Assembly: GCA_964370825.1 (NCBI GenBank)
Contig: CAYJKY010000001.1
Span: 53,816-117,815, forward strand
Source: CAYJBH01 sp964370825
GTDB taxonomy: Bacteria > Bacillota > Clostridia > Oscillospirales > Ruminococcaceae
Reading direction: 5' to 3'
DNA: 64,000 nt
Position numbers and translations under genes: made by a program. How positions within the stretch are numbered: the stretch's first letter is position 1; every line of letters starts with the position of its first letter. Shown in pieces: positions 25,439-32,439 of this stretch. A model generated the notes under the pieces. It was not told the DNA's origin, did not search any database, and was given only the letters and a program-made list of their open reading frames with translations.

Positions 25439-25600
25439 TCATTTCAATATGGTTGTGAAAAACAAAAGAACAAACACAACGGCAAGTATATATCTGGCGC
25501 TGTCAAGCCCAAACAGCAGTACCGAAAGGCCGCCTATAAGTACTAACAGGAACAACAGCCAAGGAAATTTTGACCTGTTTTCACCGCCATCTCTTCGCAT
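25439..25600 (-). CDS. Small two-helix membrane protein upstream of spoVM
   Basis: A 53-residue product: a charged start (MRRDGGENRSK), then two hydrophobic stretches (about residues 13-31 and 37-52) separated by a short GLDSAR loop. GGGAG lies 9 bases before the ATG. I do not recognise a family. It is cotranscribed with spoVM, and a CATAnnnTA element lies 31 bases upstream, so a role in sporulation, perhaps at the forespore membrane, is a reasonable inference. Confidence 0.65.
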   Translation of the reverse strand: MRRDGGENRSKFPWLLFLLVLIGGLSVLLFGLDSARYILAVVFVLLFFTTILK

Positions 25601-25630
25601 AGCCTTCTCCCGTATCACAACCGCTTAGGC

Positions 25631-25639
25631 TATACTATG
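25631..25639 (-). promoter_or_regulatory. Candidate mother-cell sigma factor -10 element (CATAGTATA)
   Basis: On the minus strand CATAGTATA matches the CATAnnnTA -10 consensus of sigma-E/sigma-K promoters and lies 31 bases before the start of the spoVM operon. No sigma-A promoter is visible there. The -35 element could not be fixed. Confidence 0.4.
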
Positions 25640-25645
25640 CTACAA

Positions 25646-25714
25646 CTTGGTATAGCGTTACAACACGGGCTTATACCAAGTGTAAACAGGCAATTAATCA
25701 CCTGTTTACACTTG
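25646..25714. promoter_or_regulatory. Two overlapping inverted repeats between the spoVM operon and asnS
   Basis: A 9-base repeat (CTTGGTATA 25646-25654 with TATACCAAG 25672-25680) and a 14-base repeat (25677-25690 with 25701-25714, arms CAAGTGTAAACAGG and its complement) share the bases CAAG at 25677-25680. Only one can form at a time. The larger one ends within the -35 box of the asnS promoter. Confidence 0.5.
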
Positions 25715-25740
25715 ACTAAACATTATTTTAGTGGTATTAT
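25712..25740 (+). promoter_or_regulatory. asnS promoter
   Basis: TTGACT (25712-25717) and TATTAT (25735-25740) are 17 bases apart. The resulting leader is about 40 bases, too short for a T-box. Confidence 0.75.
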
Positions 25741-25784
25741 AATTTAACTATGTTAACAGACATTGGAAAGGAACGGCTATTAGT

Positions 25785-27173
25785 ATGAAACGCACCGAAA
25801 TAAAAAAGTTATATGATTTGATGAAAAACGGCGGTGAGGTTACCGAGGTTACCGTTGCCGGATTTGTAAAGACGGCACGCTTTGGAAAAAATGTTGCCTT
25901 TGTTGAGCTGAACGACGGCAGCTGTTTTAAAAATCTACAGGTTGTAATAAATCCAAACCTCGAGAACTACGACGAGATTGACGGTGTAGGTGTCGGTGCT
26001 GCGTTGGTAGTCGAGGGTGAGTTGATACCAACGCCGGACGCACGCCAACCCTTTGAACTTTCTGCTAATAAGGTTGTTTTAGAGGGTGCTTGTCCCGGCG
26101 ATTACCCCTTGCAAAAAAAACGTCACGGTGTGGACTTTTTGCGCACCATACCGCACCTTCGTCTGCGTACCAACATAGGTAATGCGACCTTTAGGATAAG
26201 AAGCGGGCTCGCCTTTGCTATACACGACTTCTTTTATAATAACGGCTTTGTGTATCTTCACACACCGATCATAACCGGTAACGACTGCGAGGGTGCCGGC
26301 GAAATGTTTAGAATTACGACCCTGCCGGCGGATAATCCTCCGCTTACCGAGTCGGGTGAGGTGGATTTTTCACAGGATTTCTTCGGTGGTCCCGCATCAC
26401 TTACCGTTTCCGGTCAGTTAGAGGCTGAGGTAGGAGCTCAGGCACTCTGCAATGTGTATACCTTCGGACCTACCTTTAGGGCAGAAAACTCCAACACTCC
26501 GCGCCATGCAGCAGAATTCTGGATGATTGAGCCGGAAATTGCATTTGGTGATCTTTTTGACGATATGCAGCTTGCAGAGGATATGTTAAAGCATGTCGTA
26601 GGGCATATATTAAACAACTATGCCGACGAGCTTGCGTTTTTGGATGAGTTTGTACAGAAGGGATTGGTAGAACGATTAAAACACCTTATCGATCGTGAAT
26701 ATGTTCGCATAAGTTATACCGATGCCATTGAAAAACTTGCCCCATACAATGATGGCTTTGAATTTAAGGCGGACTGGGGGTGTGACCTACAAACCGAACA
26801 TGAGCGTTGCCTAACCGAAAAGGTGTTTGATGGACCTGTGTTTGTGTATAACTACCCCAAGGAGATAAAATCCTTTTATATGCGCATGAATGATGATAAC
26901 AAAACCGTTGCGGCAACCGATTTGTTGGTTCCGGGTGTCGGCGAGCTTATCGGTGGAAGCCAGCGTGAAGAGCGTTACGACCGCCTTTGCGAGAGGATGA
27001 AGGAGCTGGGACTCTCTACCGAGGACTACGGTTGGTATCTCGACCTGCGTCGTTACGGAACTACAACCCATGCAGGTTTTGGTCTTGGTTTTGAACGTCT
27101 GGTTATGATGGTTACCGGAGTCTCCAACATTCGTGACGTCTGCCTCTTCCCAAGAACCACCGGAAGATTTTAA
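25785..27173 (+). CDS. asnS: Asparagine--tRNA ligase
   Basis: A 462-residue class IIb aminoacyl-tRNA synthetase. The N-terminal OB-fold anticodon-binding domain covers residues about 15-105 (VTVAGFVKTARFGKNVAFVELNDGS). The catalytic domain has motif 2 (TFRAENSNTPRHAAEFWMIEPEIAF) and motif 3 (GFGLGFERLVMMVTG). It charges tRNA-Asn with asparagine directly. The length is normal and AAGGAACGG precedes the ATG. The gene is monocistronic, ending in a strong terminator. Confidence 0.95.
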   Translation: MKRTEIKKLYDLMKNGGEVTEVTVAGFVKTARFGKNVAFVELNDGSCFKNLQVVINPNLENYDEIDGVGVGAALVVEGELIPTPDARQPFELSANKVVLEGACPGDYPLQKKRHGVDFLRTIPHLRLRTNIGNATFRIRSGLAFAIHDFFYNNGFVYLHTPIITGNDCEGAGEMFRITTLPADNPPLTESGEVDFSQDFFGGPASLTVSGQLEAEVGAQALCNVYTFGPTFRAENSNTPRHAAEFWMIEPEIAFGDLFDDMQLAEDMLKHVVGHILNNYADELAFLDEFVQKGLVERLKHLIDREYVRISYTDAIEKLAPYNDGFEFKADWGCDLQTEHERCLTEKVFDGPVFVYNYPKEIKSFYMRMNDDNKTVAATDLLVPGVGELIGGSQREERYDRLCERMKELGLSTEDYGWYLDLRRYGTTTHAGFGLGFERLVMMVTGVSNIRDVCLFPRTTGRF

Positions 27174-27200
27174 ATAAAATTATCAAACCGATTTAAAACT

Positions 27201-27237
27201 AAAACTCGAGAAACATACTATCGTTTCTCGAGTTTTT
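27201..27237 (+). terminator. asnS terminator
   Basis: A 14-base-pair stem (27201-27214 with 27223-27236) containing CTCGAG in both arms and an 8-base loop, ending in TTTTT. The mirrored T-rich tail on the minus strand lets it also serve the convergent thuA-like gene. Confidence 0.88.
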
Positions 27238-27242
27238 GCATT

Positions 27243-27986
27243 TTATTTTGAGTTTCTAACTTCTTCTAACGTCGGTTTTATGTTTGGAGAGCCGAATTCG
27301 GCACGGGTTACCTTTGGGGCTACCCACTTTACACCGTTATTAATTATTCTCCTTACATGCTCATTTTGAAAGGAGGAATTTGTCTCATGTCCCGGCTGGA
27401 AATAAAAAATCTTGCCGTGACCTCTTGTAAAGGTGCAAGCACTTCTAAAAACCTCTCCGATGTCGAACCATCCCTCAAATATAACGTCGTCCGGCTTTGG
27501 TATATCGAAATACTCACCGTAACACTCCTCGATACCGAGCTCAAAGTTAGCAGGTACACCTTCGGCGATAGGGTGGGTGGGATTTACACAGAACAGTCTT
27601 TCGTAGGTATCATCCCTCCATCGTAGGTCACAGGTAGTTCCGAGCAGTGCCTTAAATATCTTGGAATAGTGGCCGGAATGGAGAACTACAAGCCCCATCC
27701 CTTTAAGAACGCTTTTCTTCAGCTTTTCTACCAGTTCATCCGACACCTTGTCGTGTGCGCAGTGGCCCCACCATATTAGAACATCGGTAGAGTCTATAAG
27801 CTCATCCGACAGGCCTTGGTCCGGCTGATCAAGGGTTGCGGTGGTAACCGATACCTCGTCACCTAACTCCTTTACAATACCCGCCAACGTGCCGTGAAGA
27901 CCATCCGGATGCAATTCACTCATTATTTCACTAAGTTTTTCTTGTGTTTCGTGAACATTTTCATTCCATACAGTTACGTTAATCAT
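27243..27986 (-). CDS. ThuA-domain protein (trehalose-utilisation-like)
   Basis: A 247-residue protein of the ThuA family, a glutamine-amidotransferase-like fold. It has VTVWNENVHE at the start, DVLIWWGHCAHDKV near residue 70, GLVVLHSGHYSKIF, then the FNYFQPGHE-like segment FYFQPGHETNSSFQNEHVRRIINNGVKW near the end. ThuA is tied to trehalose use in rhizobia, but most homologues have no proven reaction. It follows greA by 22 bases in the same direction. The link to greA is probably only cotranscription. Confidence 0.82.
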   Translation of the reverse strand: MINVTVWNENVHETQEKLSEIMSELHPDGLHGTLAGIVKELGDEVSVTTATLDQPDQGLSDELIDSTDVLIWWGHCAHDKVSDELVEKLKKSVLKGMGLVVLHSGHYSKIFKALLGTTCDLRWRDDTYERLFCVNPTHPIAEGVPANFELGIEECYGEYFDIPKPDDVIFEGWFDIGEVFRSACTFTRGHGKIFYFQPGHETNSSFQNEHVRRIINNGVKWVAPKVTRAEFGSPNIKPTLEEVRNSK

Positions 27987-28008
27987 GGCTCAAATATTCC
28001 CTTCGAAA

Positions 28009-28491
28009 TTAATGATGCTGTTTTGAAATTTCAAGTAGCTTGAAGGTGATTTTTGCGCCGTTCGGGAGGGTAACCTCAACCTCGTCACCTACCTTTTTGC
28101 CAAGCAACGCACCGCCGACCGGTGACTCGTCTGAAATCTTGTTCTTTCTCGGGTCTGTTTCGAGGGAGCCTACAATGTCATACTCGCTCTCGTCACCGTC
28201 GCTGTCAGATATTCTGACATGACAACCCACCGACACAACATCAAAACTCAGATCGTCCTCGTCAATCTCGGATGCATTTTTTAGCATAGATTCCAGCTGA
28301 ATTATTCTGCTTTCAATAAAACCTTGTTCGTTTTTTGCCTCATCATATTCGCTGTTTTCTGAAAGATCACCGAAGGAACGTGCAACCTTAATCTTCTCGG
28401 CAACCTCCTTGCGTTTGACGGTTCTCAGCTCCTCTAATTCTTCTTCTAACGCAAGCAAACCCTCATGGGATAACACAATTTTCTTGTTCAA
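28009..28491 (-). CDS. greA: Transcription elongation factor GreA
   Basis: A 160-residue GreA. The N-terminal coiled coil runs to about residue 75, with the acidic tip segment FGDLSENSEYDEAKNEQGFIESRI. The C-terminal FKBP-like domain has SPVGGALLGKKVGDEVEV. GreA enters the secondary channel of RNA polymerase and stimulates transcript cleavage in backtracked complexes. The start codon is TTG with GAGG about 10 bases upstream. A hairpin lies in its leader. Confidence 0.95.
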   Translation of the reverse strand: MNKKIVLSHEGLLALEEELEELRTVKRKEVAEKIKVARSFGDLSENSEYDEAKNEQGFIESRIIQLESMLKNASEIDEDDLSFDVVSVGCHVRISDSDGDESEYDIVGSLETDPRKNKISDESPVGGALLGKKVGDEVEVTLPNGAKITFKLLEISKQHH

Positions 28492-28530
28492 ATCGATACC
28501 TCACACTCTTAAAATAAATAAAATATCATA

Positions 28531-28558
28531 ACTGTGATGCAATTTCTTGCATCACAGT
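28531..28558 (-). terminator. Hairpin between glgA and greA, inside the greA leader
   Basis: ACTGTGATGCAA pairs perfectly with TTGCATCACAGT (12 base pairs, 4-base loop). On the minus strand it is followed by the T-rich TATTTTATTTATTT. It can end the glycogen operon, but it also lies downstream of the greA promoter, so greA transcripts must read through it. Confidence 0.7.
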
Positions 28559-28586
28559 ATGTTTTATCCTGTCTCATTGAAACAAA

Positions 28587-28615
28587 ATTATACTACTTTA
28601 TATTAGCTTTGTCAA
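28587..28615 (-). promoter_or_regulatory. greA promoter overlapping the glgA stop codon
   Basis: TTGACA (28610-28615) and TATAAT (28587-28592) on the minus strand are 17 bases apart. The TGA inside TTGACA is the glgA stop codon. Confidence 0.85.
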
Positions 28616-30042
28616 CCTTTTTTTAGGAAATTGTACAATTCTGTGTATTTCTTTGCCGAGCTTGTCCAGCTGTAATCCGACTTCATACAACGAATGGCAA
28701 GCGATTTCCATGCCTTTTTATCGGCATACAACGACTTAGCCCTTGTACAACAGTCATACATTTCATGTGCATTGTAGTTGCGGAAGGTGTATCCGTTGCC
28801 GGTTCCGTCACCATTGTCCTTTATTGAATCGTTAAGACCGCCTGTTTCGCGCACAATCGGCACGGTGCCGTAGCGACAGGAAATCATCTGGGAAAGTCCA
28901 CAAGGTTCGGATTTAGACGGCATTAAAAACATGTCTGCACCGGCGTAGATTTTCCTTGCAAGGTCCGGCACAAACCCGAGATAAACGCCTACACGGCCGG
29001 GATTTTGTTCGGCAAGATAGTTGAGAAACGCCTCATAGTTTCCGTCACCGCTACCGAGAACAACGATGGAAAATCCATCATCTATCATCTGCTGTGCCAT
29101 GTGCTTTACGAGGTCGATGCCTTTATGGGTAACAAGCCTTGTCACCATTGCTATTATGGGGCGACCTTCATCCTCAAGGTTAAAATATTCTATCAATGCT
29201 TTTTTGCACGCCGCCTTGCCTTTTGCAAATGCGCGTGTGGTATAAACCGAAGCAATCGCCTTGTCGGTTGCCGGATTGTAGCCATCGGTGTCTATGCCGT
29301 TTAAAATGCCTGAAAGCTTATATTTTTTATCCCTAATAATTGCATCAAGACCGTATGCAAACCAGTTGTGCTGAAGCTCCTCTGCATAGGTAGGCGATAC
29401 GGTGCTGATTGCATCTGCAGCTTCAAGGGCACCTTTCATAAGGTTTATTCCGCCTGCATATTCTAACAGGTGACGTTCCCAGTCTCCCATACCGATAACA
29501 TCCCGAAGCATATGATCGTCATATCTGCCTTGGTACTGAATGTTGTGGATGGTGAAAAGTGTCTTGATCGGATCAATTTTCGGATTGCCACCGTAATTTG
29601 TTCTCATCAAAACCGGCACAAGTGCCGTCTGCCAGTCGTTTAAATGTAGGATGTCCGGCGAATAGTCGATATAAAACAACATCTCGATTATCGCCTTGGA
29701 GAAAAATGCGAATCGTTCGCCGTCATCAAGATATCCGTAGATACCTCCGTCCCTGAAAAAATAGAACTGATTGTCTAAAAAATAGTATTTGGTGCCGTTG
29801 TCCTCAATCTCGAAAACTCCGCAATATTGAGTTCTCCATCCGAGGTCGACATTAAAGCTGCAGATAAACTTTAATTCGTCACGATATCGCTCGGATATTG
29901 TTCGGTATAAAGGCATAACGACCCGGCATTCCTGCCCGTCAATTTCTCGATTTAATACGGCAGGTAGGCTTCCCGAAACATCTCCGAGTCCCCCGGAGTT
30001 TGCATATGGTGACGCCTCGCTTGTGCAAAAAAGTATCTTCAT
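28612..30042 (-). CDS. glgA: Glycogen synthase (ADP-glucose, GT5)
   Basis: A 476-residue GT5 enzyme. The N-terminal ADP-glucose binding loop ASPYANSGGLGDVSGSLP is the KxGGL-type motif, here with Ser before GGL. HLNDWQTALVPV, the domain linker and the C-terminal FLMPSKSEPCGLSQMISCRYGTVPIVRETGGLND complete the family. It extends alpha-1,4-glucan chains. I use the ATG at 30042, with GGGAG 7 bases upstream, rather than the preceding TTG. It is the last gene of the glycogen operon. Confidence 0.9.
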   Translation of the reverse strand: MKILFCTSEASPYANSGGLGDVSGSLPAVLNREIDGQECRVVMPLYRTISERYRDELKFICSFNVDLGWRTQYCGVFEIEDNGTKYYFLDNQFYFFRDGGIYGYLDDGERFAFFSKAIIEMLFYIDYSPDILHLNDWQTALVPVLMRTNYGGNPKIDPIKTLFTIHNIQYQGRYDDHMLRDVIGMGDWERHLLEYAGGINLMKGALEAADAISTVSPTYAEELQHNWFAYGLDAIIRDKKYKLSGILNGIDTDGYNPATDKAIASVYTTRAFAKGKAACKKALIEYFNLEDEGRPIIAMVTRLVTHKGIDLVKHMAQQMIDDGFSIVVLGSGDGNYEAFLNYLAEQNPGRVGVYLGFVPDLARKIYAGADMFLMPSKSEPCGLSQMISCRYGTVPIVRETGGLNDSIKDNGDGTGNGYTFRNYNAHEMYDCCTRAKSLYADKKAWKSLAIRCMKSDYSWTSSAKKYTELYNFLKKG

Positions 30043-30085
30043 CAATTAACTCCCATATAATATATTTCACAAAATAAATAATCCG

Positions 30086-31204
30086 CTATACAGTTTCACC
30101 TTTATTTACATAAACCGGATAGTTTACCGAACCTTTAAGCTCACAGCCTTCGGAAACCTTAACATCCTTGTCGGTGATGACCCTGTCCAGTACTGCCCCA
30201 GACTCCACTATTGTATCCTGCATTAGTACGCAGTTCTTTACTACGGCACCTTTTTCAACCCTTACACCTCTGAATAAAAGACTGTTTTCAACAGTTCCGG
30301 CTATCAGAGAGCCGTCGGCAATGACCGAGTTTATCACCTTGCTGTCCACGGTGTACCTTACCGGCGCATCATCTCGCACCTTGGTATATACCGGTTGTTT
30401 AGATGGAAAAAGTTTATCCATGTTATCGTCAGACAATAACGACATGTTAGCCTCGTAGTAGCCTTTACGGTCTGTTATAAAGGTAAAGTAGCCCTTGTAT
30501 TCATAACCCTTCATTACGAGTCGACCGATACATTTGCTCATCAGCTCCTTTTCGATAAAGGTGCGATTGCGGATGTGCCCTTCACGTATCATGTCACAGA
30601 GAATTGTTCGCTTCATAACAAACACCGAAAGGGCGATGTTACGCTCACCGGAGTGAAAATCGTCGCAAAAAATCTCGGTTATGTTGCTCTCGTTGTCCAG
30701 CGTTAGGGTGATATTGTTATCCTTAAGTTCCGGAGATATATCTTGCTTTACATATACCGCTGTTATGTCGGCACCGCTTTGACGGTGGGAGGCGAACAGA
30801 TCACGATAGTCTATATTTGCAACAAAGTTACAGTCTGCAAGTACAACATATTCCTCGGAGGCCTTATCAAGGTAGCCAAGGATACTATATAATGCACCTA
30901 CCTTGTTGTCGGCATAGTATTGACCTTCCGAAAAAGGAGGGAAAACACTTATTCCGCCGCGTTTATTAACAAAATCCCATTCCCTACCGTTTCCTATGTG
31001 ATCCATCAGGCTAACATAGTTTCGGTTTACAATGATGGCGCATCGCTCTACACCTGCAACCGAAAGTCCGGAGAGAGGAAAATCTATAAGACGATATCTT
31101 CCGCCAAAGGGAATTGCAGCGGCGGCTCTTTTTGCGGTAAGCTCTCCCAGCTCCTTGTCATGACTGTTAGGGAAAAGTACAGCCAATGTTTTAGAATTTA
31201 TCAT
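30086..31204 (-). CDS. glgD: ADP-glucose pyrophosphorylase regulatory subunit GlgD
   Basis: A 372-residue GlgC paralogue. The catalytic N-terminal loop GGQGSRL of GlgC is replaced by FPNSHDKELGELT, as is usual for GlgD. The nucleotidyltransferase fold (IPFGGRYRLIDFPLSGLSVAGV) and C-terminal beta-helix (VVKNCVLMQDTIVESGAVL) are intact. In Firmicutes GlgD forms a heterotetramer with GlgC and tunes its activity. Its ATG overlaps the glgC stop by 4 bases. Confidence 0.9.
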   Translation of the reverse strand: MINSKTLAVLFPNSHDKELGELTAKRAAAAIPFGGRYRLIDFPLSGLSVAGVERCAIIVNRNYVSLMDHIGNGREWDFVNKRGGISVFPPFSEGQYYADNKVGALYSILGYLDKASEEYVVLADCNFVANIDYRDLFASHRQSGADITAVYVKQDISPELKDNNITLTLDNESNITEIFCDDFHSGERNIALSVFVMKRTILCDMIREGHIRNRTFIEKELMSKCIGRLVMKGYEYKGYFTFITDRKGYYEANMSLLSDDNMDKLFPSKQPVYTKVRDDAPVRYTVDSKVINSVIADGSLIAGTVENSLLFRGVRVEKGAVVKNCVLMQDTIVESGAVLDRVITDKDVKVSEGCELKGSVNYPVYVNKGETV

Positions 31205-32412
31205 ACCGACTCACCCTCCTTAACATCCTTTTCTACCATAACCTTAGCGCCTATTTTAGCGCCCTCACCTACGGTGATTCCTTCACCGAGTACAGTGATA
31301 CCCCACCCGGATATATCGTCAATTTCCTCCGGTCGTACACCGACCTTGGCATTTTTCTTTATTACAACATCCTCAGCGACGATGGAATAATGAACCTCGG
31401 CACCCTCCTCGATAACGGCACCCGGCATTATAATGCTATCACGCACAACGGCACCCTTGCCAACCTTAACTCCGGCAAAGAGAACAGAAAAATCGATATG
31501 TCCCTCTACAAGACAGCCTTCTGTAATCATAGAGTTTTCAACGACTGCATTGCCGAGAACCCGATGCGGAGGAAGCCCCGGACTACGTGAATATACTCTC
31601 CATCTGGAATCCCAAACATCGAGTGCGACGTTAGGATTTAAAAGATCCATGTTTGCTTCCCAGAGGCTCTCTATCGTCCCGACATCCTTCCAATAATGGT
31701 CAAACGGAAATGCAAACAGTCGTTGATCGTCGGCAAGCATGGACGGAATAATATTCTTTCCGAAATCATTTGATGAGTCCTTTTGAGTCTCGTCCTGTTC
31801 GAGGTAACTTTTAAGCTTATCCCACTTAAATATGTAAACTCCCATCGAGGCAAGGGTGGAATCTGAGTTTTGAGGTTTTTCCTCAAATTTGGTGATGCGG
31901 TTCTCATCGTCAACCGTCATTATTCCAAAGCGCTTTGTCTCCTCCTTAGAAACGTTTAACACCGCTATGCTACAGTCGGCATTTTTTTTCTTGTGGAAAT
32001 CAAGCATTGCCGAATAATCCATCTTATATATATGGTCGCCGGAAAGGATTAAAACATACTCCGGATCGTAGCGACAGATAAAATCAAGGTTTTGATATAT
32101 TGCGTTGGCTGTGCCCTTGTACCAGTCTGAACCGCTCGCCTTTTGATATGGCGAGAGCACATGCACACCACCGTACAGCCTGTCAAGATTCCAAGGCTGC
32201 CCATTTCCGATGTATTCATTTAAAACAAGCGGCTGGTACTGGGTAAGCACCCCCACCGTGTCGATTCCGCTGTTAATGCAGTTGGATAACGGAAAATCGA
32301 TAATTCTGTATTTACCCCCAAACGGTACAGCCGGCTTTGCAAGCTTCTTTGTTAAGGTATACAGTCTGCTACCCTGCCCACCGGCAAGTAACATTGCTAC
32401 ACATTCCTTCAA
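31201..32412 (-). CDS. glgC: Glucose-1-phosphate adenylyltransferase, catalytic subunit
   Basis: A 403-residue enzyme with LLAGGQGSRLYTLTKKLAKPAVPFGGKYRIIDFPLSNC, the WYKGTANAIYQNLDFI substrate segment, LSGDHIYKMDY with the metal-binding Asp, KFEEKP, and a C-terminal left-handed beta-helix. It makes ADP-glucose from ATP and glucose-1-phosphate. The start codon is TTG at 32412 behind AAGGAGGGG. It is coupled to glgD. Confidence 0.93.
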   Translation of the reverse strand: MKECVAMLLAGGQGSRLYTLTKKLAKPAVPFGGKYRIIDFPLSNCINSGIDTVGVLTQYQPLVLNEYIGNGQPWNLDRLYGGVHVLSPYQKASGSDWYKGTANAIYQNLDFICRYDPEYVLILSGDHIYKMDYSAMLDFHKKKNADCSIAVLNVSKEETKRFGIMTVDDENRITKFEEKPQNSDSTLASMGVYIFKWDKLKSYLEQDETQKDSSNDFGKNIIPSMLADDQRLFAFPFDHYWKDVGTIESLWEANMDLLNPNVALDVWDSRWRVYSRSPGLPPHRVLGNAVVENSMITEGCLVEGHIDFSVLFAGVKVGKGAVVRDSIIMPGAVIEEGAEVHYSIVAEDVVIKKNAKVGVRPEEIDDISGWGITVLGEGITVGEGAKIGAKVMVEKDVKEGESV

Positions 32413-32439
32413 AAACCCCTCCTTAATTTAATGTTATTT

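Noticed and set aside
25332..25628. Plus-strand reading frame of 98 codons in the hemW-asnS gap
   Set aside because: It is antisense to spoVM and the 53-residue gene, both of which have ribosome binding sites and sensible products on the minus strand.
25741..25784. T-box leader for asnS
   Set aside because: The leader is only about 40 bases and lacks the T-box sequence; the ileS operon likewise has no space for one.
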